From Dreissena polymorpha (taxonomy: Eukaryota; Mollusca; Bivalvia; Myida; Dreissenidae): 64,000 nucleotides of DNA. The translations under genes were made by a program, and so were the position numbers. The stretch covers positions 20,180,319 to 20,244,318 of the forward strand of contig NC_068356.1 in the NCBI RefSeq assembly GCF_020536995.1, given 5' to 3'. Below, in pieces: positions 22,700-63,456 of the stretch. Within the stretch, counting starts at the first letter, position 1; every line of letters begins with the position of its first letter. Below the pieces are notes generated by a model. It had not been told where the DNA came from, did not search any database, and saw only the letters and a list, made by a program, of their open reading frames with translations.

Positions 22700-25600
22700 C
22701 TTGAAAATAATTACAGACACAACTAATATAAGGAAAAAAACAGATTAATTATATTTAAAAATCTTACTTCAACTACATGTAAAATAATCCAAATGTATGC
22801 CTATTTCTTGCATTTTTTTCGGTACTCTTCATTAAACTGGCACATAAATTGCAGACCACTGCCCTTGGTTAAACACAACAAATTCATGTATTTAATTTAT
22901 TTGAATGAAAATTCTTTAATTTGTTCACGATTCCCAGAAAATGTTGCATGGAACAAAAATAGGTTACATGACGATATACACACGTTCAGTGGGTAAGGCC
23001 TGGCCTGATTGGATGATAATTTTATCAAATCTTTTAATAGAAACATAAAAATGCCAAAATTTTATTTGAAGAAATTGCGAACGTTATTTCTTTTTCAACT
23101 CTTGAGCACTTCTTCGTGTCAATGTCAGGGAATAATCTACATGTGCGTTCCGCATCTATAACGCACAAATATCGAAAAAAAACGCATCGTTTTGAAATAT
23201 GTGCGTCCTCTCGGACGCATTGCTGAACTGTATCCGTTAACGCAAACGCGAATTACGATAAGTACGAACCATCTTGTGTACGTCAAAAGTGTAGCAATAA
23301 ACACAGAGTTTAACCGAATGAGGCCTGAAGACTCCAGCAAGTCTTTTGATTGAGCCGCTGATGTATAACACGAACCAATTAGAATCGACCTTTTAAATAG
23401 AATGTGCTATGATATTTTCTCGAGTCCCCGGATGAAAACCTGCTTTAACTTTGTGTAACTTAGTCATAAATAATACAGACAAGAAATATCTTTAAAAAAG
23501 ATAAACGGCGTTGATAGTTCAATGTATGAGATCAATGATAGCGAATGTCTTTTTCTGTGCAGTTCTTAGCTGCATCACACGCAGTAAGGGATGTTACGCG
23601 GAGATTTCGCGGCTTATTTTACATTATTACATATTGCTGGTCATAAACCTTTAGATACAAAACAGAAAACCAAAAGAAGAATGGAAGTTAAATTAAAACA
23701 TATGAGTCAACCGACCACACGCGAAGTATCCGTATTTATAGGCGCGTTCTTCGAACAAACCCGTTTTAGTGGTTTGTCGGACATTGCTATATGATTAGAT
23801 TATTTACAGTTTCGAGAATCATCGCGCTCATGCTTAATACAATAGTCAATATGGTGGAATAATTATTGTTAAATTAATCTAAAATAATATTTAGCATTTA
23901 TTGTTGAAAACACATTAATAATCTATTATTGACATATCATAATTATATTGCTGAATATCTTCATTTAACATATTTCTGGTCTAAAGAAAATTCCAGGTCA
24001 CCTAGTTCACGGATAGAGTCTTTATTATATAACGATTATTTTACTGGCTGTAACTCCGGTGATGAAATGTATATAAACTCTGACTTTCACACACTGGCCG
24101 CGAATTGACCCGAAACCTCGCGGGTTGAAATGCAATGCATTAAAGTGAGGCCTCGCTTCCACTTCTCTTTATACTTTTACATGTTAACATGTTGACATGA
24201 ATATGGAAGTAAATACTAAATATGAGAACACAGCCTTTAGTTTAAACGCTTTTGCGCTGGTAATTCTCTGAAAATAAAAGGTGCACGCACAAACTGTATT
24301 TATGTCGAGAATTGATTGTAAAACTGTTCTATCTATTGAGCCTTTTCTTTAGAGATAAAATTGTTTCATGCAGTAAAACAGTGTTACAAAGACGCGGATA
24401 TGTTTCCAATGTTCTGGTGTTATACTCAAATCAGCCAATGGAATAAATGAAGTGTATTCATTCGTACCTAGCCGCGGGAAATTTTATTTGAATATTATTG
24501 GACACTTACAAAGGTCAGGTCAGGTAAAAAGCTGGCTTAATACAGCTTACGCAGAAAAAGATGCCTCCGAAATAAGGTGTTGAAGCTTAATCCAAAACAA
24601 ACAAATCTAAATTTTAATAATGGTAGGTCAACGGCTGGCAATTCGGACGTAAACAATAATAATATCAAGCTTGCAATTCAGATGTTAACAATAATATTAT
24701 CATCGATTTGAATCAAGTTGAAATATTATTACAGGTTACATTCATGTAATAGATAATGTTATAGCCTATGTGAAGGCAAACAAGATAGTGATAACTCTGA
24801 ATTTGTTTTTTTTTGGTTTCAACAAGTTTTTGAGATTATTACAAGTTAAATGCAAGTATAGTTATTGAGCTAGTGTGATTAAGACATATTTTCTTCACTA
24901 CTTGGTATATTTCAAAATTTGGGACCCTTTCGTTTACAAGGTGGACTCATTAATTTTGGCCTGGGACTCATTGGTCTAAAATCTGCGAGTTCAGTGACCC
25001 ATAGATAGTAAATTCTAGATTATTCCCTGCAATGTTGCTCAAAAGAAGATCGACCGATAAAACAGAAATTTGTTTAATGGTTAATAGAAGATATGCAGTT
25101 TCTCTTAATTTGTTCAGTGAATCGAATGTTCAAAGTTTTGTTGACCTCCTGCCGATTGCAATCGAGTACTCTCGCTTTTCAGATGTGACCTCTCGACTCA
25201 AGGTAAACAACGCGCGCAGTGTAAACAACGCGCGTAGTGTATGTCATTTGCGGGTGTGTATGGAACTATCGGCTTTGCGTTGTTTAACACACTGTAAATA
25301 AACAATTTTGACATTGGTTGAACGGGAATTAAATAAATCTTTAAAGGTACGTTTATTGCGGCATTGTTTGAATTAATTCAGAAATTATTTTAGTTGTTTC
25401 CTTAACCGCTCGACTCAAGGTAATTGGGGGATAATATTAAACTTCAGTAGATCTATGTGATAAACGTGAAGTTACTAAACGCAGTGTTGTTTTTTTTCAG
25501 AATATGCCAAAAATCGATGTTAACCTAAAACACAAAGTTGCAATAATTTGCCATTTCATTAAGCGAATAAACAATTTGGGCTTTGTTCCAAACTGCATAA

Positions 25601-26200
25601 TTTTTTATAATAAAGACCAAAAGACGGAAGTAACTTTTCATAACCACAACACACGAAAAGCCATTGTTTTTCAATAAACAGTAAAATGTCATTTTAAAAA
25701 GAATTGCACTCATTTTATTTTAAATAAATCTTGATAAAACAAACAAGAAAAATCTTTAAAGAGGTATACCGATTACTTCCTGGAATTAAATGCACGGATC
25801 GCACACTTCAATTCCGAAAATGGCGGAGGAACTGAATAAGCGCTTCCGGTGTACGAATACTTATTCAAGTAAAACATATATTGTGTGCTACATAATTTCA
25901 TAAACATTGTTACCAATTAAAATAACTTTGAAATCTGTTCCTTTCCTTTTTACTTTACGAAAAAATTATGTTTATAAATAAAATCACAGTTCAACATGTT
26001 GGACTATTTTCTTGACCAAAGCAAAAGTAGACGGTGTCGACATAGAACAATTCACAATAGCTTTCATTTTCATATTCATCGCCTGGCAAGAACTTTAGAA
26101 ACATGATAGGCTTTATTGACAGAACATCTGATAAATAAAGACCTGCAGGGTACCATTTTTCTAAGCTACTTACGCAATTCGTAGACTAACGCACATATTT
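22700..26200. other. No supported gene
   Basis: AT-rich sequence. Open frames up to 89 codons lack homology or splice context. The only structure noted is a 19-bp dimer at about 25202-25240 (gtaaacaacgcgcg twice) and the YY1/ETS-like patch at about 25815. Confidence 0.5.
25815..25855 (+). promoter_or_regulatory. YY1- and ETS-like core promoter patch
   Basis: ccgaaaatggcggagg (YY1-like AANATGGCGG) lies 20 bp before gcgcttccggtg (ETS core in reverse). Such pairs mark TATA-less start sites and 5' UTR/ATG junctions. It lies about 4.2 kb upstream of FDXR exon 1, so it could be that gene's leader or an unrelated start. The ATG reads MAEELNKRFRC for 26 codons before a stop. Confidence 0.25.
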
Positions 26201-26273
26201 TAAATTCAGTCTAGTTCCATCAAATTCTTGTGGTAGATCTACAGTATGTCACAGGCAGCAGTATCATAAATTT

Positions 26274-26940
26274 GCCCCCCCCCCCCCCCCCGGGACCCTA
26301 CCCCCCCCCCCCTCCGAGCTTACCCCAGGGGTTCCAGATTGTTAAATGTACATTTATTGTGTATGGTTTGACTTTTCAACAACGAATATTGACAAAAATT
26401 CATAGTTTGAAAAAATAACCCTCGTTTAGGTATTATAATTTTAGGGTAGGGGTGTCCGCTGAGACTTCCAAAATGTGACCCATTTTTATACTGGAACTCT
26501 GATAAAGTAGACCCATTTTGATACAAGATTTTTGAAAAAGCATACCCATTTGTTTACGATACAATTGAGAAAGTGGACCCATTTCAATACCAGAAGTTTG
26601 ATAAACTGGACCCATTAAGATACTAGAATTTGATAAAGTGGACACATTTCATACTAGAATTTTAATCTCTTTCATATCAATACAGTATACTTATTGAATT
26701 TGCTATTATATCTTTCCTGCTACTGAAATTTACTTTTTGATACCCATTTATATAATAGAATGACATTTATCATACCCATTTTGATACTGATACTTTCAAA
26801 TCTATACGCATTAATATACAAGCAAATTTCTGATTTCAATACCCATATCTATACCTAGATGCTCAAAACCATACCCATTTCTATAACACACCCCATAAAA
26901 TCGGCACACCCCTATATACAGTACCCGTATATAGGCAGTT
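26274..26940. repeat. Poly-C stretches and degenerate 'acccatttt-gatac' tandem repeat
   Basis: Two C-runs (about 26274-26312) open the block. From about 26460 to 26880 an imperfect unit of roughly 35-40 bp recurs about ten times: taccCatttngata, ctagaantttgataaagtgga. It closes with accccccggg at about 26943. No coding meaning. Confidence 0.65.
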
Positions 26941-27590
26941 AACCCCCCGGGAAAGTGATTGTCATAAACATATGTTCTGTATAATTATTCTTTTATGATA
27001 ATATGGATGCTATGCATACATGTTAATGTTTATACATGTATGGCTTACTGTATGTCTATGCATACAAAATGATTATGATACAATGATATTTTTTCTGTAA
27101 TATATCAATACTAGTCTACTATACACAGTCAGTGTGTTGTTAGCAAGAATAAGAGCACAGAGCAGAGTGTATATTGGTTTTACGCATGTCAAACTTTGTA
27201 GGTAGGTCATTTTGTGCAGACCACTCAGAAAAGTACAACCTCAGAGACCTGCCAAAATTGTTTCACAAACGCTGTGTTGACAATATGACACTTCTTTTTA
27301 TGCAATGTAATATATTTTTCTGGCATAAGTTTTAAACACATAAAAAGAATTTAAATGTGCATAAAAAGTCTCAATTATTTGTCTTCTTAAATTATAAAAT
27401 GCAGCAGGGTGCACACAGGTCTGATAATTATCTCTGCATCTGGACTGGAGCCTATTGAGCCAGCTCAAACACCCAGAGGCTAAATTTAACATTAGTTATG
27501 ATAACTGACATTGAAACTTTATATTAATTGACAAGTTTAGACTGTTATTTTCAGGTTTTGACTGTTTATTTGTAGGGATTATTGAAGCTA

Positions 27591-27977
27591 GATTGGTCAT
27601 TATCAGCTCAAGTACTAGTCTACTTAAATGTACCTGCGGTACTCTTAACTACACTTTAATGTACCCCAGTTACGAAAAATATACTAAAACATACCCAGGA
27701 ATTCAAACGCTTATGTCAATATTCTGTTCAATGACCTCTATATAATGGAAACTCATACTCAAAAAGGCAGGTTAAGGCAGGTTTTGTTCAAAGAGTTTTT
27801 TGTTTTGTATTCCCTAGCACATTTTACAATATTGGATTTTGCGGAGAATTCAACTCTTGTACGGTCTAAATTTCCTGGGTATGTTTAACTTTATTTTCCA
27901 TACCCGGGGTACATTTAAGTATGCTTAACCGTACCTGGGGTACATTTAAGTAGTACCAGAGCCAACAATGACCAATC
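27591..27977. mobile_element. MITE with long terminal inverted repeats
   Basis: gattggtcattatcagctc at the left is mirrored by a right end reading gccaacaatgaccaatc. The arms also share tacttaaatgtacct. Length is about 387 bp. Flanking agct on each side may be the target duplication. No coding frame. Confidence 0.75.
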
Positions 27978-28059
27978 AAGCTTTATTTAATTGATCTATA
28001 AATAATAATGTACTGGTAGGACTTTTTAAAATGATATCTTGGAATGGTTAAAAAATGTT

Positions 28060-28616
28060 TCCGGTTAAATGAAAAAAAAAGGCGCCAGGGGTCGGGCATT
28101 TTTTCTGATATGGCTTTAGATGGCTATAGTAAATCCTTGTTAACATTTTCTAGAGGCCACATTTTTTGTCCGATCTTGTCATGAAATTTGGTCAGAAGAA
28201 TTGTTCTAATGATATTGGACGAGTTCTTAACTGGTTTTCAGTTGGTTGAAAAACATGGCTGCCAAGGGGCAATGCATTTTTCCTTATATGGCTTTAGTAA
28301 AACTTTGTGAACACTCTTATTCACATTTATTGTCAAATCTTAATAAAACTTGGACAGAACATTTGTTTTAAATATTATCTTGGATCAGTTCGAAAATAGT
28401 TCTGGTCTGTTGAAAAACATGGCCGCCAGAGGGCAGGTAAGTTATCCTTATAAGGCTATAGTAAAACCTTGTTAGCACTCTTAAAGTTACATTTATAGTT
28501 CACTCTTTATGAAACTTGGTCAGAACATTTGTTCTAATGATATCTTGGTTTGCACAGAACAGGTCAATTCCTTTGTATCTCAGGGGAGCGACGTTGGGCC
28601 TTTACAGCCCTCTTAT
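28060..28616 (+). mobile_element. 5'-truncated Helitron-like element
   Basis: Three tandem units with tagaggccacatttt, catgaaatttggtcaga and gccgccagagggc. It ends gttgggcctttacagccctc, the ggcc-hairpin plus CTCTT terminus of the gctcacctgag family, but the 5' head is missing. Confidence 0.65.
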
Positions 28617-28714
28617 ATGGCATTCTGTTTCTTGATAAATAAAGACATTGCTAAAATTTCTCCGATTTTGATACAGTATTTATCTGTTACTTTAAAAATA
28701 TCATACACCACCAA

Positions 28715-29455
28715 CACCCCAACTACTACTACCACCACCACCTGCAACAACAACACAACTACTCCTACAGCCACCACAACTACCCCCACCACCCGTACAG
28801 CCACGACCACCAATTTTACTACAACTGCCACCACTACCACTACCACTAGCATCACCACAAATACTTCAGCAACAACTACCAAAACCACCATTATCCCCAT
28901 ACCACCACCACTTTCACCACCACCACTCCCACCACCACCACAACTCCCACCACCACCGCCACCACCACACCTCCACTGCTGCCATAAACACCACCACCAC
29001 ACCTCCACTGCTTCCACCACCACCACAACTCCCACCACCACCGCCACCACTCCACCACCACTGCTGCCACAAACACCACCACCAATCCCTTCGCCGCATC
29101 AACCACCACTCCACTGCCGCCACAACCATCACTCCACCAATGCCACTGCCACCACTCAAGCAACCACTGCAACCACTCCTGCTGCCGCCGCCACCACTCC
29201 CGCTACCGCTGCCACCACTCCACTGTCACTGCCACCACTGACACCGCCACCACCACCACCACAACAACAAGTACTGCCTCTACGGCCACCACAAATATTG
29301 CCACAACCACCACAAAAACAAATACTGCAACTTCCACCACCATCACCAGAGAGACTGCCACCACTACCACCACAAATACCACCACCTCCACCACAACTTC
29401 TACTGCCACTACTACTGCCACCACAACCAACTCCACTACTACAGCTATCTGCTTT
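28715..29455 (+). repeat. CCA/ACC-rich low-complexity tract
   Basis: About 740 bp of ccaccacca, actact and gccacc mixtures, almost without G on the plus strand. All six frames stay open for long distances (Thr/Pro/His on plus, Val/Gly/Trp on minus), which is a property of the repeat. It starts about 100 bp after a Helitron-like 3' end. 29456-30051 has no other element; it is the FDXR upstream region. Confidence 0.85.
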
Positions 29456-30051
29456 CATTTACCTGTACTACCTATTCCATCTGCGCATACATTTACCATA
29501 ATTACTTACTCTGCACTTAACTACAACAACTTCTGCTCCTGCTACAATTATTAGAACTAGTCTTGTTTTAATGTACTAATATCATATTTAAAGATTTGTA
29601 AAATATATGACTACTGTCTACTTTCATCAGCTGCATTTTCATTTCTTCTGATTCCACGGAAAGTGGCTTCTGGTACAGCTTGTAGTACTGTTCAGATTTA
29701 GTCATACAATTGCAGAATACCAAATTAATACTCGGTTTACACATCTATGAACTGAAATACTACTAGATTGAGAAACGTAAAAGCAACCATCATGCTCTAA
29801 ATCCTGGCACATGTGTGTCTCACTGTCTCATACTCCATAAATCCTTATTAGCACCATTATCAGCATTGGTCTTACAGTTAGAGTGAGACTTCCCTGTTAG
29901 TGATATTATAAATCGATTCTTGAGTTGTTAGTTAAAGGAAATGGTTTTGTATCTTTGCATTATTTAGTCACATGTTTGCAATTGAAAACCTAATTTTAAA
30001 AATTTGAATAGGATTAGAAAATAAAACAATTTTGCTATTATCATCTTTATC

Positions 30052-58596
<28,545 letters not shown>

Positions 58597-58656
58597 TTGG
58601 GGATAGATTTAGATTGTATTATATTTGATAAATACATGAGAAATTATGACGTTGTT

Positions 58657-58662
58657 ATTAAA
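58657..58662 (+). terminator. Candidate FDXR polyadenylation signal
   Basis: ATTAAA 60 bp after the FDXR stop codon in an AT-rich 3' end. It is the nearest canonical or common variant signal on this strand. Confidence 0.4.
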
Positions 58663-58807
58663 GTCAGTTTTAAGCTATGACAGGTTGAATATTAAATGTT
58701 AAGCTAAACACTATAAAAATGTTAAGATAATGATAAAAGGTCTGCCTTTTCCCATTTAGCTAAAGAATATGTGGTATAGCTCTACAGTATTAAAAAAGTA
58801 CGTAAAT

Positions 58808-60258
58808 TTAAAGGGATTTATACAGATTTTGGCATATATTAAAGTTTGTTATTAAATGCTTTAAATTAATAAATGTAAACATTGGAACTAAATAGCTCAA
58901 GTAAAAACAAGAATGAAATTAAAGAAACAAAAAAATTATCCTTAACTGGGATCACACCACTGATATGACCGGAGTAAAAGTTTCACGTTTGTAATGGTTT
59001 ATAATTGTCAGGTTTTTTAAATCGTAAAAATTTGCATAATTATAACGGATATTTTAGACCATGCTTAGTGTTCAGTATTACTGTTTCCTCAAAAATATCA
59101 TAAACTACAACTATAATTTGCGATTCTGAAATATTTTTTTATCCCCACGCTTTTTGAAAAAAAGGTGGGGATATTGTGGTGATCTCCGCCGTCCGTCCGT
59201 CCGTCTGTCCGTCCGTCTGTCCGTCTGTCCGTCCGTCCTGGCCACTATCTCCTCCTACACTAAAAGCACTAGAACCTTGAAATTTACACACATGGTAGCT
59301 ATGAGCATATGTGCGACGGTGCACTATTTGGAATTTTGATCTGACCCCTGGGTCAAAAGTTATAGGGGTTGGGGTGGGGCCGCGTCAGAAATTATCACTC
59401 ATTTTTTTAGGTTATTTTACATTTACTTCTTTATTTCTACACCGATTCACTTCAAATTGATACTGGACCTCACCTATGACAATACGGTCAATCTCAACCA
59501 TGCATGGCCCCATTCCCAACCCTGGGGCGCCCCGCCCACATAGGCCACACCCACCAAAAATTTCCATTTACTATAATTTTTTCATTTCTACACGGATTCA
59601 CTTCAAATTGATACTGAACTTTTGTTATGACATTAGGGTCAATCTCAACTATGCATGGCCCCAATCCCAACCCTGGGGCGCCCGCCCACATAGGCCACAC
59701 CCACCAAAAAAATCCATTTACTATAAAAAAAATTTAGGTTATTTTACATTAACTTCTTCATTTCTACACTGATTCACTTCAAATTGATACTGAACCTCTC
59801 TTATGACAAAACGGTCAAACTCAACTATGCATGGCCCCGTTGCCAACCCTGGGGCGCCACGCCCACATAGACCACACCCGCCCAAAATTGCCTTTTACTA
59901 TAATTTCTTCATTAATACACTGATTCACTTCAAATTGATACTGAACCTCTCTTATGACAATACGGTCAATCTCAACTATGCATGGCCCCATTACCAACCC
60001 TGGGGCACCCCGCCCACATAGGCCACACCCTCCCAAAATTGCCTTTTACTATAACTTCTTTATTTTTACACCCATTCACTTCTAATTGATACTGAACTTC
60101 TCTTATGACAATACAGTCAATCTCAACTATGCATGGCCCCATGATCAACCCTGGGGCGCCCTTGGGTCAAACATGCGGCGTGGGGATACGCGTCGGCCTC
60201 TGCCGCGCCATTTCTAGTTTCGATTTTGTGAATAAACCAAAACGTGAAAAGGTCCCTG
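58808..60258. mobile_element. TIR element of the tRNA-like family, split by a Helitron-like element
   Basis: Left end ttaaagggatttatacagat and interior atgctttaaattaataaatg, ttcagtattactgtttcctc match the 2516-3022 copy. Its right end (aaaacgtgaaaaggtccct) resumes at about 60218 after the inserted element. The tRNA-like part is largely eroded. Confidence 0.75.
59139..60217 (+). mobile_element. Helitron-like element inserted in a TIR element
   Basis: Head ttttttatccccacgctttt with hairpin to aaaggtggggat, (GTCC/GTCT)n, then five units of about 155-175 bp (caattgatactgaac-type core ttcacttcaaattgatact, tatgcatggcccc, ggggcgcc). It ends cggcctctgccg hairpin, then ccatttctagttt. The ends can be placed to within a few T residues, because the uninterrupted host copy exists at 2516-3022. 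Confidence 0.8.
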
Positions 60259-60373
60259 AAAAGAATCCACTTGGAAATGTGAGGGATTTTCTGCAAATTC
60301 TTGGAGTATGATTAAACATTTCATAAGGATTTCTGAAGTCACACACATGTTGCCTACCTATAATGATTAATCA

Positions 60374-60577
60374 CGTCGTGCACATATGGGTCTTATGCCA
60401 TATTCGGCCAGAGTAGCTCCAGACCAGCTGCAGGCTGTATGTGAAGCATTCATGATGTCTGGTCATGCGCTTCTCTGTTCGCTAATGAGACCACAAAATA
60501 TCGTATGGCTTAATAGCTGACAAGGTAGCCCAGATTTTGCTTGCCGCATATGGAATAAGACCAATTTTCGCACGACG
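60374..60577. mobile_element. Fold-back MITE
   Basis: cgtcgtgcacatatgggtct at the left returns inverted as ccaattttcgcacgacg at the right, with a second arm pair built on tatgccatattcgg / ccgcatatggaata. About 204 bp; no coding frame. Confidence 0.75.
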
Positions 60578-61242
60578 CAACTCATATGTTGGGAAGGTTT
60601 ATTAATGTTGATCATTTATCTTGTTGAATTGTTCATCTGCTCTACGGTAAATGAGGATTTGTGTTACTGCAAGTCTTCACAATCCATCTCACACATTCAG
60701 GGTTAGCTTTTTGTTGACCATAATTACACATAAACAAAAACTCTTAGAATAGTTCTTTGTTCTTTATTTAGTTGTTACCACAAGGCTTCCTAGTCAATCA
60801 CACATTGAATCAACTAATATAACTTCCATGACATGACGAAATCCGCCCGCCCCTGGTAGGGGTGGAAATAAAACAAACATCCTAATGTCCATACACAATT
60901 TTTTACATGTTATATATAGTCTACATGGCAACATGTTACCAACAAATCGGCATATGTGCTATTCGTCTGTCATTGTTTTATTACAATTTAAGTGCATGTT
61001 TTCCGCTATTCTTTAAGAGTTGATATATCGTGTGTGGTGAGTTATAAAAAGTACGCAAATTGTGATATGATACAAAACAGATATATCCGGTCGTCTCTAG
61101 GCGCCCACAATCATGCGTCAAACGTCGCTATCAATGGCGATACTTGATGGCAAGCGCCTACAATGCGACATCACCTGAACATGCGCCACCTATGCGACTG
61201 TGTCGTACAAATGCCAGATGATAGAAGTACAAAGAACGTATT
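60578..61242. other. No gene seen
   Basis: Unique-looking AT-rich sequence; no repeat family or open frame recognised. Confidence 0.4.
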
Positions 61243-61665
61243 TTGTGGGATTACTCACACAGCCACGGGTGGCGTTCTGACGTGAAACGTGTTTTTGAGC
61301 AATTAAATTTACTCTATTTGTATACGTCTAAATCCATGAGCAACATGTCGCTGGCCAATGTTTTGTGCCATGTTAAGGAGACATTTACACGTACGTATTT
61401 CAACCTTAGCTCAGGACTTACCGGCAAATTAAACACGAACTTGGATGTGACAATTATGTGTCTATGCAACTACCAAAGCATTTGTTTAAGACTATATTTT
61501 TATAATTGTGTCTCTAAGATTAAACCAAAAATAACGTACAATCCGTATAGCGAGAAGCTATTATGTATGCTGACTGATAAGAGACTTGTTTTTATATCTG
61601 CATTGTTTATTAAAGATTGCTATATAAAACGCTCGGAAGCTTTACATTTATCCGACAAACATTAA
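61243..61665 (+). pseudogene. LINE C-terminal relic
   Basis: A 140-codon open frame. Its first part (GWRSDVKRVFEQLNLLYLYTS, in two pieces) aligns with LINE A's WATHVKRVLFENGFGYIWLA. Its end (KLLCMLTDKRLVFISALFIK) aligns with LINE B's KLKYIFTDERLLYISAKSCF. The GRY and terminal-knuckle region between them is missing. I read it as an internally deleted non-LTR ORF2 tail rather than a host gene. Confidence 0.5.
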
Positions 61666-61924
61666 AAACACATCAATATGTGCCTTAAACTTCCTTTGTA
61701 AATGTTATTACTAAGTTTCACATAACTTGCAATACTATGATTTGTTAATAATTAACAGAAGTAATTCATCTAAACTATGCATGTTAATACTTAAAACAAT
61801 GTGACTATTTTTGTTATCGTGATCCTAACACTTTCCGGCACTTATTTAAATGATTTAATTGTATGTCTACATCCTAACATGTCAACTTAGTGACTCGTAA
61901 GCCATGTATATGGAGCTTTTATTG

Positions 61925-61927
<3 letters not shown>

Positions 61928-61972
<45 letters not shown>
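61928..61972. repeat. (TA)n microsatellite
   Basis: About 45 bp of pure TA. The flanking 61666-62600 is AT-rich without recognisable content apart from short ATT runs at about 62525-62585. Confidence 0.95.
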
Positions 61973-61976
<4 letters not shown>

Positions 61977-62615
61977 TTTACTAATTAATATCAAATCCTC
62001 GCGCTATTTGTATGTTTGTTTGTTGGTTTGTTTATTTATGATTTATTTATTATTATCATTTTTATTATAGTAATTATTATTTATATTGTTATTTATCACG
62101 GGGTAATATCAGCGGAAACTTGTTGTAACTCAAAGTCGCTTATATACACGGATAAAGGAATTTGTATTAATTTATAATGTTTGTTACTATTGACGATAGC
62201 GGCTTACAAAAAATCCAGAAAAGGAGGATTTGGCAGAATGCGTTAGGTGATCGCACTCAGTGATAGATGATATAGTGCACGCAGCTACATAATTAGGCTT
62301 TATCACTGACACCATTTGTTGATCTGATGACATTTAGTGCGTGTACTGAAATGTAACATAGGCAGCATTATCGCAGAGTGCCGAATTCAAAGCGAGGCAT
62401 TCACAACAGCTTATCATCGTTTACTGGTATTTAACTTCTGACAAAACACTGTTGACAACTGCTCGATCAACCATGCTTTATTTGGTGGGTGCAAGGTTTT
62501 TATGTTTTGTGACATTTTCTATACATTAATTATTTTTATTATTATTAGTGTTATTATTATTATTATTATTATAATATTATAATTCGAAAAGTAAATGATA
62601 CATTTTTATTTTAGG

Positions 62616-62646
62616 TGGCACTTTGTCTTGGCCTGGTTACTGAAGG
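62616..62646 (+). other. Possible micro-exon
   Basis: A strong acceptor (tttttattttag) and a near-perfect donor (GAAG|GTAAGT) bracket 31 nt that can read VALCLGLVTE. No partner exon was recognised on the plus strand. Could be chance. Confidence 0.2.
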
Positions 62647-62859
62647 TAAGTTAGAATACTAACTTTTGTTATGCTGAAACAGTATTTTAACTAATTCCTA
62701 TTAAAAGCCGCCAAACATATCCGCCTTTTACCAGTAGTCCTGTGCCAGTTCTGAAAGTGTTGTCAGTTTAGGGTCTCGAAAAGCCTTTTTATTTGCCCGT
62801 CGGCGTATTATTGGTAAATCCTCAGCGGACAGGCATCGGGCGGTACATCTACTGTCTAC

Positions 62860-63240
62860 GCTTTCTTGGTCGTACGGTTTTCATCGAATCTTCACCAAAC
62901 TTTCAGGAAACGTTTGTTAAAATATAAACTAAACGCCATATGTTTGATTCCAATCAACGTCGCACGAGGCATTTAAAAGTCTTTGCTCTTCATGTGTAAA
63001 AACACATGCGGAATTTCCCGTTTCCGCTCTCTAACTCGTACAGTTTCATCGAATATTCACAAAAATCGTGCAAATGTTTTTTGACATAAAAAGACGGAAA
63101 GTTCGATATCCAGCCTAATCGCTGAAGGAACTTTTGAGTAATTGCCCTTAGTTTATACGAAGAAATGTGGAATTCGCACTTTCCGCTCTCTTCCTCGTAC
63201 AGTTTTGCTGAACCTTCCACAAATGTTTGTTGTCATAACC
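62860..63240 (+). repeat. Eroded ~150-bp tandem units
   Basis: Three degenerate units with cgctctctaactcgtacagt, catcgaatcttcaccaaact and gaaatgtggaattcgcactt, related to the units at 32254-33225. No clear ends. Confidence 0.45.
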
Positions 63241-63303
63241 AGCCAAAAATATGACAACTTATTGGTTATTTTTTTACGATGGGCGTATATTTCTGTCAAT
63301 TAC

Positions 63304-63456
63304 CTTGTTAAAATCAATTGGTATATTGTCATGCAAGAGCCTCGGCAGAGTCCTGAGAGAGCGCGGTCTTTTGGCGATGCCGTATGTTAGCGCTATCATG
63401 TCATCGTCTAGAGCCATATTCGGGAAGCGCTCACAAAGAACCGGTAGAAGGTCTGT
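63304..63456 (-). CDS. Candidate internal exon of an unidentified minus-strand gene
   Basis: A 153-nt segment (51 codons) bounded on the minus strand by an acceptor (tttggcgtccacag) and a donor (AACAAG|GTAATT), in phase 0 at both ends. It is GC-richer than its surroundings. It reads TDLLPVLCERFPNMALDDDM followed by IALTYGIAKRPRSLRTLPRL and LHDNIPIDFNK. It looks protein-like (helical, charged) but I do not recognise the family. The reverse frames are also open, which lowers confidence. 63457-64000 shows nothing further. Confidence 0.3.

Noticed and set aside
25032-25301. 89-codon plus-strand frame
   Set aside because: No homology or splice context, and contains a 19-bp local duplication.
28509-29501. 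330-codon frame and several long minus-strand frames
   Set aside because: Product of the CCA repeat and a Helitron-like tail; Thr/Pro/His or Val/Gly only.
59154-60036. Several 60-100 codon frames on both strands
   Set aside because: All lie in the tandem units of a Helitron-like element and repeat with them.
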